DNA from: Saccopteryx bilineata
Lineage: Eukaryota > Chordata > Mammalia > Chiroptera > Emballonuridae
Assembly: GCF_036850765.1 (NCBI RefSeq)
Contig: NC_089501.1
Location: 17,088,997 to 17,152,996, forward strand
Length of the DNA stretch: 64,000 nt
Direction: 5' to 3'
Shown: positions 11,706 to 23,378 of the stretch, piece by piece
Position numbering within the stretch: the first letter of the stretch is position 1
Layout of the letters: the number at the start of each line of letters is the position of its first letter
The notes under the pieces: generated by a model
Databases searched by the model: none
What the model was told of the DNA's origin: nothing
The model's input: the letters and a program-made list of their open reading frames with translations, nothing else
Made by a program: the position numbers and the translations under genes

Positions 11706-13420
11706 TTGTGCTAACAGTATATATTTTCTTTCACTTTATAAATCATTTTTATGACCAGTAATTCTCATTGATTCTGTCACATACCTATAAAATATGGATT
11801 TGTGATATTAATTATGAATATAAATTCAATATTAAGTCTACAGGTGCTACTCTTTAAATTTTATCTCATAGAAGGCAACATGTTCAATAACATGTTATGT
11901 TTTTTTTAAAAGCCTTAGAATTATTAAAATCAAAGTAATTTTGAATTAAATAAGATATGTTTTGTATAGTCTTCCAACCATTGTGAAGACAGGCAATGGC
12001 TAAAATTTTGTTCTCTTAGTCATTTTACTCTTTTCAGAAAAATCTCTTTAGGAGAAATTATAATTTATTTGGGTATATATAACCATATTATCTTGGTTTT
12101 CCTGAAAATTTTGTTTCTCACCAAAATTGTTAATAAAAGAAAATGCATTACTTTAGTTGATGCTATACTGAAAAATTTTTGTGGCTTTAAAATTCTAAGT
12201 TTTTAGAAGTATTTATTTTGGGTACTTCATAAGTTGTATAAATGTCTAATCACTATGTTATATACCTGAAACTAATGTGATATTGAATGTCAACAGTAAC
12301 TAGAAAATAAGGTATTTATTTTGGAAAAGTATTTGTGAAGAGTTTCAAGTGCTACATCAAAATCAATTTTGTGTTTGAGTAATATAGCAAAAAGTCAATC
12401 CAAGCAATAGAAATGTATGCTACAAATAAATCATGGCCCCATTATAATTTTCATTATAAGTTTGATAAAATATTGTCTTAAGGAGAGATACACTACCAGC
12501 AACAATGAAAAACAAGACATCAGAAATTCTATTTAAGTGCAGGTGCTGGTGTTATTTACTGCCATCCATTTATGTTACCGCCAGACTTCTTAAATTTCCA
12601 CAAAGGGAATATATTCTCTCAGCTTGTGACAGCTGGAGGGGAAATCACGCTGGTAGAAATACATTCTTATACATGGCTAAAGAAGACTTGCTTTTATTCC
12701 ATTCAGCTTTTATATGATAGGAAATTCAAATACCAACAATTATAACAAAATAAAAATTTTAAAAAAGCTTTCTTTTTCCATCTTTGCTTTCTAATCAAAA
12801 TTTGCTTTTCTTATTTTTCCCTTCTTAAGGATAAAACCCACCACCATCATAAAACTAATCCAAGTAAAAATTTCCATTATCACCTTTCTTTCTTATAATT
12901 TTCTAATGTTTACCACTTATCTTTCTTATCTCAAATTTAAATTTAGAGTTTTTTCTTTTTTTAATGAAATTTGTTTAGATATTTTCTAGAGTAATGTTCT
13001 TTTAGACATTGTGTCTCATTGCTCTGGGTTGCTGTGAACACATCATAGATGCACTGACACATGTTAACAGCATACAATATTTTTTAAACTATAACTAAAG
13101 ATAAATTGTTATGGTAATTGCTTTCAAACAAACTATTCCATTAAAGGAAAAAAAGCCAAAGCATAAGTTCAGGGCAATACCAAAATGAACACGTTTATGG
13201 TATATACATAAACTTTGACTCCTAATCTTTTAAGAAAATAAATTCATAGAAGTAGCAGTTCTACTCAGAGTGTTGAAGGGTAACCAAATGAAAAAAAAGT
13301 TATAATTATTGATTCTTTTAGTCAATATTTAGTCAAAAGTACACACTGGCAACTGTACAACTATTAACTGTTAGAAACTTTTATAGACTCTAGAATAGAA
13401 ACACACAGTCCATCTTTTTT
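11706..13420. other. Unassigned intergenic sequence
   Basis: AT-rich; no gene found apart from the short L1 3' end listed separately. A 70-codon frame at 12505-12717 (plus) has no recognisable family. Confidence 0.45.
12225..12305 (+). mobile_element. Old L1 3'-end fragment
   Basis: AAGTTGTATAAATGTCTAATC, then CACTATGTTATATACCTG and AAACTAATGTGATATTGAATG, is the 3' terminus of an old L1 group. The 3' UTR of the L1 at 55.6-55.8 kb ends in a related way. Confidence 0.55.
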
Positions 13421-13786
13421 AGTTGTTGTATTTTTCTTAAGTGAAAAGTGGGGAGGCAGAGAGACAGACTCCCTCAAGCACCCAACTGAGATCCACCTGA
13501 CAAGCCCACTAGGGGGTGATGTTCTGCCCATCTGGGGCCATCCTTCTGTTGCAACCAGAGCCATTTTAGCACCTGAAGCAAGACCATGGTGCCATCCTCA
13601 TCGCCTTGGCCAACTTGCCCCAAGGGAGCCATGACTGCAGGAGAGTAAGAGAGAGAGAGAGAGAGAAGGAAGAGGGGGTTGGTGGAGAAGCAGATGGTCA
13701 CTTCTATGTGCCCTGACTGGGAATCACACCCAGGACACGCATATGCTGGGTCAATGTTCTACCACTGAGCTAACCAGACAGGGCTA
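13421..13786 (-). mobile_element. Family A SINE, older copy
   Basis: The reverse complement shows head, body and tail; the CTCF-like site is degraded (CCACTAGGGGGTG, 13506-13518). Imperfect duplication AGTCCATCTTTTTT (13407-13420) against AGTCTATCATTTTT (from 13789). Confidence 0.85.
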
Positions 13787-14094
13787 AAGTCTATCATTTT
13801 TTAAATTATAGTTTTTCTTGAAATCATTCCAGTCTAATTTCTAATTGTTTTGAATTTTGTGTGATATTATTATCCTGTATTGTGATTAAAAAGTTTCATA
13901 GATTCAAATATTTTCCTCAAATGCAGAAAGAATAAAAACCACAGCTAAGAAGGAGCCCTGTGATTTCTCCAAACTACTATCCTGAAGATAAAGAATACAA
14001 TTTTATACTTGTCAAAACCATTACTGCCTTCTACATAAAACACGTAAATTTGGCCTTTTAAGATTAAAATGGTGTTTCTCAAATTTAAATTTTA

Positions 14095-14280
14095 CTTATG
14101 TTTTCTTTTAGGACTTTTATGTTTTTGAGCCTAACATTTAAGCATTTAATCTATTTTGAGTTTATTCTTGTGTGTGATGTAAGGTGGGCTAGTTTTATCT
14201 TTTGCGCATATCTATCTAACTTTCCCAGCATCATTTATTGAATAGACTATCTTTATCCCATTGTATGTTTTTTCCTCCTT
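14095..14280 (-). mobile_element. L1 ORF2 fragment, old
   Basis: The plus strand reads as reverse-complement L1: TATTTTGAGTTTATTCTTGTG, CTTTCCCAGCATCATTTATTG, ATCTTTATCCCATTGTATG. It corresponds to the ORF2 segment around the [11 protein letters not shown] region of the young L1. Confidence 0.7.
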
Positions 14281-14899
14281 TTTAAAATATTTTTTTAAAG
14301 TTACATGTTCTGGTGGATGTTCAACTTGAATTTAAAGAAACAGACTCAATATAAAATTTAAAAAGAACTTTGGATTTTCACACCTCAATGAAAAAGAACA
14401 GTAAGAGAAAATTATTCAGCTTCAAATATAGACTGTACTTTACAAAAATGAATGATTCAAAGGATAAAACCAAGACTCCAGAGGATAGAGCCAAGAACTG
14501 TGATGAATCATTTTCAAGAAGCAGCACTAGAACCAATTGAAGAATAGGATATCAGAACAACTAAGGACCATGACTACTATATCCCTTTTGTTTTCCCCTT
14601 TTTGAATTAGAAGTATGTATGTGGAAGGATGAAGGTGAAGATCACTTGTGGAAGGAGGATGGATGGTAAAGGTCACTTGTCTTCTTAGTTCACAGTACTT
14701 CAATCAGAAGAAACTGTGAGGAGTCACACCCAAAGAACTAAATTGAGGGATGTTTGTACGTGAATTTGATTGAGATTATGAGATTCTGTATCTCAAGATA
14801 TAACTTGTTATTTAAGATGGGATCTTGCAGAAATCCTGAATGAATGCATTATGCATATGAGAAAAATGTGGGTTAAGTTTTGGTCATTTTAAAACATGG
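14281..14899. other. Unassigned intergenic sequence
   Basis: No gene. The word order looks like an old interspersed repeat, but I cannot name it. Confidence 0.35.
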
Positions 14900-15190
14900 C
14901 TTAAAATTCTTTGACACTCTTGTTATCAAAATGGGGGGCCCATATCCCATCAAATTGAATTTTATCTCTGTGACTGAACAATAGGATATAGTGGATTTGA
15001 TATTTTGTCAATTTCTGGACTTTAAGAAACTGGTAGCTTCCATTTGCTGTTGTTTGGGATATTTGCTCTTAGAACTCAGCCACCAGTTTCTGAGTATTTG
15101 GCCTGTGAAAAAGCCCACAGTGTGTCACATGGACAGGAACCAAGGCCCCTGATTCTCAGTCTCAGCTGAGTTCATAATCATCAAGAAATG
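14900..15190 (+). repeat. MLT1-like LTR (ERVL-MaLR) fragment
   Basis: GGACTTTAAGAAACTGGTAGC, CTTCCATTTGCTGTTG, GCTCTTAGAACTCAGCCACC, CATGGACAGGAACCAAGGCC and CTCAGCTGAG follow the order of MLT1 LTRs. This is an ancient solitary LTR; no internal retroviral gene is present. Confidence 0.55.
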
Positions 15191-15580
15191 CAAACTTGTA
15201 ACCTATGTGAGTTTATAATCTAGAAATGAATCTGCCAGTCCCTTCAGTTGAGTCAATTTCAGTTGATAATAATGTATCAATATTGGCTTATTGATTATAA
15301 CATCATACTAACACAAGATGTTACTAATAAGGAAAGTTATGTGTTGAAGGATTTCTATGGAGACTCTGTTCTTTCCAATCAATTTTCCTGTAATCCTATA
15401 ACTGCTCTAAAATATAAAATTTATTATTTTTTTTTAAAAATCAGTTAATATTATCTAGAAAGGAAGAGTAGTTCTTTGTAGAACCTGAGCACATTGTAAT
15501 TTCATCCAATAATAATTGTGATTTATTTATGCACTAATAAACCACCAGAACGTAACTATTACCAGACAAATAATCTTGAA
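15191..15580. other. Unassigned intergenic sequence
   Basis: AT-rich. A 66-codon open frame at 15248-15448 has no recognisable features. Confidence 0.4.
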
Positions 15581-15594
15581 TAAAATGAATGTGT

Positions 15595-15973
15595 ATATTT
15601 TTTTGTGGTTTTTTTTCCCAAAGTTAGAAGCAGGGAGGCAGTCAGACAGACTTCCGCAAGTGCCCAACTAGAATCCACCCAGCATGCCCACTAGAGGATG
15701 ATGTTCTGCCCATTTGGGGTGTTGTTCTGTTGTGGCTGGAGCCATTTTAGCACTAGAGGTAGAGGGCATGGAGCTGTCCTCAGTGCTGGGGCCAACTTTG
15801 CTCCAATGGAACCTTGGCTTCGGGAGGGGAAGAGACAGAGATAGAAAGGAAGGAGAGGTGGAAGGGGTGGATTAGCAGATGGGCGCTTTTCCTGCGTGCC
15901 CTGGCCTGGAATCAAACCTGGGACTTCCACACTCAGGGCTGATACTCTACTGCTGAGCTAACTGGACAGGGCC
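15595..15973 (-). mobile_element. Family A SINE
   Basis: Full-length copy on the minus strand with tail at 15600-15618. Duplication TAAAATGAATGTGT at 15581-15594 and 15974-15987, exact over 14 bp. Many CpGs have decayed, so intermediate age. Confidence 0.92.
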
Positions 15974-15987
15974 TAAAATGAATGTGT

Positions 15988-17028
15988 TTTAATAATGAAA
16001 TTATGAGTGTCACAAAAGATTGAGAGAATCTTTTAAGCAAGTAATTTCTCTCATTGTTTAGAAATTCATAGCATTTAGTCCAGGCCTCTAATAAAATAAA
16101 CAAGCTCTGGAAACTAGCTCTTTCTCTTTTAAAAGAGAAGTTAGCAGTAGAGATTTCTTTTTAAGATGATTTAACATTCAAGGTGTTTAAAAGTAATGAA
16201 AAATAAGAAATATTAATCCTTATACCCTTGTTGTTTGAAGAGATTGGTCTGACACAAGTTTTTATTATACTGACTAGTATTGTATAAAGCAATTGGGTTC
16301 ACATTGGTGACATACATGCCACATATTCTTTCTAGTTTAAAACTAGTAAGGTCCAACTACTAACAAGTGCAACTCTATTGTGTTTTATGACTATGTATGG
16401 AATGGCCCAGAAAGTAAATCAAAGGTAATATTTCCTCCTCATAAAGTGATGGTAAGGAAACAAATTAGGTCTCCTTTCTAGTGCTCCCCTCCTTTTCCTC
16501 CTCTTCTTCTAACTCTTTAAAATTTTAGATGGCATTATATAGCCTCAAAATCTAGTTGGAGAACAACTCATTTCCTTCTCAATTTATTGCCTTTTTTACT
16601 GAATTTCAGGCAGAGAATGTTCTTTAAAATTGAAAATTTATTGTTCAACCAAGGTTTATTTTATAAAATGTTCATCTTTCCATCTTTTATTGACTTTGTG
16701 ATGTTTGTTTTATTCTTTGTGGGGAGCGTATTTCAAGTTGTGTCGGGAAATCACTTCAGCTCTTGCGGAGCAAGAGTACCTGATATGTGTGACCTGAAAG
16801 TGTGCCTTGCAACCTGTTCCAGCTGGAGGGCACAGCAGGTGCTGTCTGGCCTGGATTATAATCCCAGCCATTCAAAATCAGCTCCGCTATTGACCAGATT
16901 TCCAGCAGACATGACAAGTGTCACTGGATTTAAAGCTCTTTTGAATGATGCTGAAGCTGTTGAAGTATAGATTAAACTAGATGAAAAGACTTTGTTTTTA
17001 CCCAGCATATTTTTAAAAGACATCACCA
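15988..17028. other. Intergenic sequence with an unassigned 127-codon open frame
   Basis: The only item of note is an open frame at 16587-16970 (plus). Its amino half is phenylalanine/leucine-rich and could form one hydrophobic segment (about residues 30-50). Its carboxy half contains several cysteines (GARVPDMCDLKVCLATCSSW). I recognise no family, the upstream DNA shows no promoter, and a frame of this length can occur by chance. Confidence 0.4.
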
Positions 17029-17043
17029 CCCTCTACATTCTTT

Positions 17044-17438
17044 TTTTTTTTTTTTTGTATTTTTCTGAAGCTGGAAACAGGGAGAGACAGTCAGACAGAC
17101 TCCCGCATGCGCCCGACCGGGATCCACCCGGCACGCCCACCAGGGGCGGCGCTCTGCCCACCAGGGGGCGATGCTCTGCCCCTCCGGGGCATCGCTCTGC
17201 CGTGACCAGAGCCACTCTAGCGCCTGGGGCAGAGGCCAAGGAGCCATCCCCAGCGCCCGGGCTATCTTTGCTCCAATGGAGCCTTGGCTGCGGGAGGGGA
17301 AGAGAGAGACAGAGAGGAAGGAGAGGGTGGGGGTGGAGAAGCAAATGGGCGCTTCTCCTATGTGCCCTGGCCGGGAATCGAACCCGGGTCCCCCGCATGC
17401 CAGGCCAACGCTCTACCGCTGAGCCAACCGGCCAGGGC
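17044..17438 (-). mobile_element. Family A SINE, young
   Basis: Nearly identical to the copies at 7.6, 34.7 and 62.3 kb, with most CpGs intact. Exact 15-bp duplication CCCTCTACATTCTTT at 17029-17043 and 17439-17453. The 121-202-codon open frames across it are SINE read-through. Confidence 0.96.
17158..17170 (+). promoter_or_regulatory. CTCF-like core motif inside SINE
   Basis: CCACCAGGGGGCG matches the CTCF core. A second, weaker unit CCACCAGGGGCGG lies 21 bp upstream at 17137-17149, giving a tandem pair in the same orientation. Confidence 0.55.
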
Positions 17439-17453
17439 CCCTCTACATTCTTT

Positions 17454-17964
17454 AAGTGGGCTCAGTGTATAGCTGAGGAAAAGCAAATTAAAATGAATGT
17501 AGTAGCTTCTTCAATATATTTCATAGAAAAAAAGACAGATCATTCTGAAATTCAGGCAAGCAACACCAGAGTTTCTTCAATTACTCAAAGCATCTTCTAG
17601 AACAAACCAAAACAATTTCTTCTAAATCCCATAATTATCAGATAATTTAACTAATTTCTAAAAATAGTGGATTACTGATATACTTGACTCACTAAGTCAC
17701 TTTTGCTGTCTTTGAAAAGGAGTGCACAGAAACTTTGGAATAAAATAGTCATAGATAAAAAATAGAATTCTACCATTTAGTCAGTTGAGGGCTGTAGCAG
17801 ACACTTAAATTTTAAGTTTGCATTTCACATCTATAAAATGGAGATAACTTTTCCTGATTTTAAAACTCAGTGATAAGATAATAAATTTAGACACCTGGCA
17901 AAATATCTGGTACCCAACAAATAAGAGTTATTACCTGAGTTATGTGTAATATATAAGAAAAATC
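17454..17964. other. Intergenic sequence with a MIR remnant
   Basis: No gene. About 17795-17945 fits the reverse complement of MIR (CATCTATAAAATGGAGATAAC, CAGTGATAAGATAATAAATTTAG, CTGGTACCCAACAAATAAG). Confidence 0.5.
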
Positions 17965-18720
17965 TTGGCCTTCCCCAGCACCAAATCAGCATCCATATAC
18001 CTAACCTCCAGGCCAGCCCTCATAGACCTTGGTTCCAGGACCACTCCAACACCAGGCTAAACTTGAGACTTCACTCTCCAGTTTTGTACCAGTGCTAGAA
18101 TGGTCCTGCAGCCCCAAGTTTAAAGCTCCCCCTATTGCCCAAGATTCAGGTCTGACCCTGTGCTAATGTAGCCCCCATGGTCCCAGACTTCAGGCCTGCC
18201 ACCATGGTCCCAAAAATCAGGCCTGCACTGATAAATATTACAATTGGCCAGTGACTACAAACTCTGGACAAATTTCACCCCTAAAGCCCTCTTTAGCACC
18301 AGGTCTGTCCTCATGTCCCCAGGCTTTTGGGACCTCCACTGTCCCAAGAGCTAGCCCTACCCCCTGGTCCCAGGTGCCAGACCTGTCCTAGTGGATTCCA
18401 GTGCCAGCCCAGTTCCTATGGACTGAAGACCACATTTGTTCCCAAGGATTTAGGCACCAGGCCAGCCCTCATGGACTCAAGCTCAAGAATCATCCTAGTG
18501 GACTCTGGTATCAAACTTGCCTCCACAAGTCCTTGAAGCCAGGACTGCCCGTACTGCCCTAGAAGACTGGTGTTATATCAACCCTTGCAGGCCCAGGTTC
18601 CAGGCCCACCCATGCAGACTCAAGACCCAGTCATCAAGCCTGTCCCCATGAATTCAGGTGCCAGGCTAATCACTGGGAATCCAGATTCCAGGCCCATCTA
18701 CCTGCTGACTTGATCAAAAC
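17965..18720 (+). repeat. Minisatellite-like 5' UTR of the old L1
   Basis: A loosely repeated phrase of 30-40 bp built on CAGGCC...CCCCATGGACTC...GGTGCCAGG occurs many times. It passes into CTTGCTTGGACAGGTTAAC and CAAATGCACAGACACAAC, which I remember as the 5' leader preceding ORF1 in older L1 families. Confidence 0.65.
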
Positions 18721-18899
18721 AGTAACTCACTCAAAAATTCCATCTTTAGTCTTGCTTGGACAGGTTAACTAGTGAAAGTTGTTTCTTGCCAAAGCCAGTC
18801 TGTAAAACCTGAAAGAGGTTTTATCTTCAAATGCACAGACACAACATAAGGCCACAAAGGATCATGAATAATCAGGGAAACATAACACCATTAAAGGAA

Positions 18900-19600
18900 C
18901 AAGATAAATCATTAGTAAAGTAGAAAAGAAGATCTATGAACTTTTTGGATAAAGAATTCAAAATAGTTATTTTAAAGAGCTTTAGTGAACTACTAGAGAA
19001 CCCAGACAACTATAGAAAATCAGGAAAACAACACATGAACAAAATGAGAAGCTCAACAGAGAAACCATTAAAAAACGAAACAAAAAAAAATGACTCAAGT
19101 AAAAAAAAAGCAGACTGTCACACAAAAGAAAGAGTAAGCTCAAATAATAGCCATTTGAAATTAACTGGTTAGAGGAACAACAACATCAAAACATTTTTTA
19201 AAAAAAGTGAAGAAAGACTAGGAAACTTCTGGTATACTACCAAAGAAAACGAAAGATACATCATGGGAGTTCTAATGGAGCAGAGAAAGTGAAGAAGAAA
19301 AAAATTTCCCAAATCTGCAGAGAAATTAACAACCAGACTTGAAGCCCAGAGAATTTTAAATAGATTAAACATAAAGAGATCTTCAACAAGGCATATAATT
19401 AAATTCTCAAAAGGTAAAGAGAGAATTTTGAAAAAAACAAACAAAAGAAAGGCAACTTATCACATACAAAGAAATTCCCATAAGACAATTTGTGGATTTC
19501 TTATCAGAAGTCATGTCATCCAGAAAAGAATGGGACGGCTACTCTCATTACTTCTGTTCAGTACATTACAGTATAGTCTAGCCAGAAAAAAAAATGACAG
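18900..19600 (+). pseudogene. L1 ORF1 relic
   Basis: ORF1-like text is visible in pieces: NFLDKEFKIVILKSFSELLEN at 18936 onward, and HKTICGFLIRS plus a CHPEKNG-like segment near 19470-19540. The frame is broken and the normal ORF1 end is absent because the sequence jumps to ORF2. Confidence 0.65.
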
Positions 19601-19609
19601 GAAAATGGA

Positions 19610-21320
19610 ATAAAAGATATCCAAATTAGAATAAAAAAATAAAATCATCTTTGTTTGCAGATGACATGATTTTATATAGAGACAACCCTAATGACTTCAC
19701 CAAAACACTGTTAAAATAAAACAATTCAGTAAATTTGAAGGATATAAAATCAACTCAAAAAAAATAGCAGTTACCTTTTTATATACCAACAGTAAACTAC
19801 TCCCCCAAAATTACAAAAACAGTCTTCTTTACAATAACATCCAAAAAATACTTAAGAATAAATTTAACCAAACAGTAAAAGACTTGTATACTAAATACTA
19901 TAAAATATTGAGGGGGGAAAATTTATTACACAAATAAGTAGAAAGATAATCTATGATCATGGGTTAAAAGAATTAATATTGTTAGAATGTCCATACTACC
20001 TAAAATAATCAAATATTTAATGTAATCTTCATAAAAATTTTAATGGCATTTTTAAAGAAATTAAAAAGAAACAATCTTAAAATTTATATGGAAGAAAAAG
20101 AAGTCCCTAAGTAGCCAAAGAAATCTTGAGCAGCAAAAAACAAGTCCAGAATTATCACATTAGCTGATTTTAAAAATATACTACAAACCTATAACAACCA
20201 AAATGAGATGACAATGGCATCAAAACAGGCGCATAGACCACTGGAACAGAAAGGAGAGCCCAGAAATAAATCCATAAATAATGGTCAAATAATCTTCAAC
20301 AAAGGTGCCAAGAACACACAATAGGGAAAAGACAACTCTTTCTGTAAGCAGTGTTGGGAAAATTAGGTATGTATATGAAAAAAGATAAAATTGGACCTTT
20401 ATCCATACAAAATAGAAAAATATTTTAAAGTGAATTAAATACTTAACAGTAAAATGTAGAACTGAAGAACTATTATAAGAAAACGTAGAGAAAAAGCTCC
20501 TTGACACTGATCTAAGAAGTATATATATTCTGATTTGACACCAACAGCACAGGCAACCAAAGCCAAAATAGATAAATGGGTTACATCAAAATAAAAAGAT
20601 CTGCAAGCAAAAAAAAAAAAAAAAATCAGCAGAGTGAGGAAACAACCTATAGAATGAAAGAGAATATATGCATATCATAAATCTGATAAGGAATTAATAT
20701 CCAAAATATATAAAGAACTCATACATCTCAATAGCAAGAAAACAATCTGACTTTATAATAGGCAAAAGACATGAATAGAAGTTTTCAAAAAAAGACGTAA
20801 ATGACCAATAAGAATATGAAAGTGTTCAAAATCACTAATTAATATGGAAATTTTAATGAAAACCACAGTAAGATATGACTTTACAACTGTTAAAATGGCT
20901 ATTATCAAAAAGACAACAAATGCTAATAAAGATGTGGAAAAATTGGAACTTTCGTACAGTGTTGGTGGCATTGTGAATTGGTGCTGGCATTGTGAATTGG
21001 TGCTGCCATTGTGAAAAACATTATGGAGGTTTCTCAAAAAAATTAAAAATGGAACTACCATACAATCCAGTCGCCTCATTTCTGGGCATATAGCCAGAGG
21101 AATTGAAATCAGTACCTTGAGGAGAAATCCACAATTCCGTGTTAAGTGTTGTAGCATTATTCACAATAACTTGTTTATTGATATAGATGAATGAATAAAA
21201 TGTGATATCTACACACACATAATACAATATTCTTCAGTCATTAAAAGAAGAAAATTTTGTCATTTGTGGCAGCATACTTACACTTAGAGGACATTATGTT
21301 GGTGTAATAAGCCAGGTATA
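19610..21320 (+). pseudogene. L1 ORF2 relic (RT palm to C terminus)
   Basis: Begins close to the reverse-transcriptase catalytic motif (TTTGCAGATGACATGATT at about 19655). It continues through LPFYIPTV-, KYLRINLTK- and IQSRLISGHIARG-like blocks, with many stops and frameshifts. The endonuclease domain and the front of the RT domain are missing. A small tandem duplication of GGTGCTGGCATTGTGAATT lies near 20970-21005. Confidence 0.75.
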
Positions 21321-21339
21321 GAAATAAAAACTGCATGAT

Positions 21340-21539
21340 TTGCCTGACCTGTGGTAGCATAGTAGATGAAGCATTGACCTGGAACCCTGAGGTTGCCAGT
21401 AAAAAAAAACAAAACAAAAAACAAAACCCTGGGCTTGCCTAGTCAAGGCACATATGGAAGTTGATGCTTCCTGCTCCTCTGCCCTTCTGTCTCGCTCTGT
21501 TCTCTAAAATGAATAAATAAAGCCTTAAAAAATGTTTAA
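21340..21539 (+). mobile_element. Short-family bat SINE (family B), nested in L1
   Basis: Head GCCTGACCTGTGGTAGCATAG, middle CCCTGGGCTTGCCTAGTCAAGG, tail AATGAATAAATAAAG. Exact 14-bp duplication AAAAACTGCATGAT at 21326-21339 and 21540-21553. It inserted into the L1 3' region and so is younger than that L1. Confidence 0.93.
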
Positions 21540-21955
21540 AAAAACTGCATGATCTCACTTATATATAGAATCTAAAAATATCAAACTTAAAGAAACAGAG
21601 AGCAGAATGGTGGTTGCCAGGGGAAGCAGTGGGTCATGAAGAAATGTTGGTTAAAGGTACAAAGTTACAGTTATGCAAGATGAATAAATTCTGGAGGACT
21701 AATGTGTAGCATAAAAAATATAGCTAATAATTATGTGTTTTATACTTGAAATTTCTTAAGAGAATACACCTTAAATATTCTCACCACAGAAGAAAAAATG
21801 GTAGCTATGTGACATAAAATATATATTATCTTTTTATAATATACACATATTTCAAAACATGACATTGTACAACTTAAATATATGTATTTTATACATTTAA
21901 TATGTGCATTTATTGTCAATTATGCCACAATAAACCTGGACAAAAAATAAAAGAA

Positions 21956-22664
21956 AAATTTTAAGTTTGTGTTTTAAACCATGGCTTTCAGAGTAGAAAT
22001 TTTTGTTGCTATCATATACATGTTATGACATAAATCTTGATTTAAAAATATAAGATAAAAAATATGTAAGATAAAAGTAAGTGGAAATAAATCTTACTTG
22101 TATATAAAATATCTAAGGGATTTATATGGATTAGATCAGAACTGGTTATCTGTAGTTAGTGTAAAGAAGATTCTAGTGGCTTTTACCTCACCTGAAATTC
22201 AACAAGTTGGTGGTATGGTTCCTAAGTAGTCTTTGTGTCACTAATGGAAAAGAATTTAAAATATTGAAATACAGTGTCATCGTCATGAACAGAGATGAAA
22301 TATGAGGTGTACTAACGCATTTGTACCTAATTTTAAAAAGGAATACTGGCAATATCAGTCCCCAGAGAAGAAAGACTCAGAAGGTGAGAAGTTTGGAATT
22401 CATTTATAAACAATGATGAGCTCATACATTTATCTTGGAGTAAAAAAAAATGAAAATAATTGGCTTTAAATATAAGACAGGGGAGCAGATTTTGCTTCCA
22501 AAATAAGCATATAAACAACAGTTTGTATAATGATACAGCATTTGGTCAGTGCTCCTAGCACATGGTGATAATTTGATAGTAGTACATTCACTGAGAAGGA
22601 AGGACAATCACTTTCTGTGTAGATTATCTCACGAAGCTTGACATTAAAGGGTGTGTCATAGAAT
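21956..22664. other. Unassigned intergenic sequence
   Basis: No gene. Three overlapping minus-strand open frames (61-77 codons, 22333-22699) have no recognisable features. Confidence 0.45.
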
Positions 22665-22680
22665 AAAATGTGGGGAATCT

Positions 22681-22803
22681 GCCTGACCTGTGGTGGCACA
22701 GTGGATAAAGCGTCGACCTGGAAATGCTGAGGTCGCCGGTTCGAAACCCTGGGCTTGCCTGGTCAAGGCACATATGGAAGTTGATGCTTCCAGCTCCTCC
22801 CCC

Positions 22804-22850
<47 letters not shown>

Positions 22851-22909
22851 TCCTCTCTAAAAATGAATAAATAAATAAAATTAATAAAAATTAAAAAAAG
22901 AAATTAAAA
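22681..22909 (+). mobile_element. Family B SINE, young
   Basis: Head GCCTGACCTGTGGTGGCACAG with B box GGTTCGAAACC, a long TC tract (about 22805-22855) and a tail of AATAAATAAATAAAA type. Exact 16-bp duplication AAAATGTGGGGAATCT at 22665-22680 and 22910-22925. Confidence 0.95.
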
Positions 22910-22998
22910 AAAATGTGGGGAATCTTAGATGATCTTTATGATTTCTTTCAAGTCTATACTTCTAACCTTTCAAAGGTAATTTCTTTTTTAAAAAGTGG

Positions 22999-23378
22999 AA
23001 AAGGGACCCTGGCTGGTTGGCTCAGTGGTAAAACATTGACTGGCATGTGGATGCCCTGGGTTCGATTCCTGCTCAAGGCACACAGGAGAAGCGCTCATTT
23101 GTTTCTCTACCCCTCCCTATCTTGCCTCTTTCTCTTTCTCTGTCTCTACTCCTCTTGCAGCCATGGCTCGATTGGAATGAGTTGGCCCCAGGCCCTGAGG
23201 ATGGCTCCATGGCCTCCACCTCAGACGCTAAGAAGAACTCAGTTGCTGAGCAATGGTGCATGCAATGCCTCAGTTAGGTAAAGCTCACCCTGTAGTGAGC
23301 TTGCCCCATGGATCCTGGTTGAGGCGCATTCAGGAGTCTCTCTGCCTCCTCTCTTCTCACTGAATAAAAAAAAATAGA
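22999..23378 (+). mobile_element. Family A SINE, older variant
   Basis: Head CCCTGGCTGGTTGGCTCAG, B box GGTTCGATTCC. The body differs from the young copies, lacking the CTCF-like pair and ending CTCTTCTCACTGAATAAAAA. Short imperfect duplication around GAAAAGG on both sides. Frames of 62-122 codons over it are artefacts. Confidence 0.88.

Larger units (their letters stand above)
17965..21955 (+). mobile_element. Old L1 element with internal deletion
   Basis: Reads in order as a minisatellite-like 5' UTR, an ORF1 relic, a direct jump to the ORF2 reverse-transcriptase FADD region, the ORF2 carboxy-terminal part and a 3' UTR ending GCCACAATAAACCTGG plus an A-rich tail. The missing part is the end of ORF1 and roughly the first half of ORF2. 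A family B SINE sits in the 3' part. Stops are frequent, so it is long dead. Confidence 0.8.

Noticed and set aside
14900..15190. Endogenous retrovirus with coding potential
   Set aside because: Only an ancient MLT1-like LTR fragment is present; no gag, pol or env-like sequence occurs nearby.
16992..17600. 202-codon open frame suggesting a gene
   Set aside because: It reads through a young family A SINE; the same peptide text recurs in the frames of the copies at 7.6, 34.7 and 62.4 kb.
17965..18720. CRISPR-like or satellite array
   Set aside because: Units are irregular with no constant spacer and pass directly into L1 leader and ORF1 sequence; this is also a vertebrate genome.
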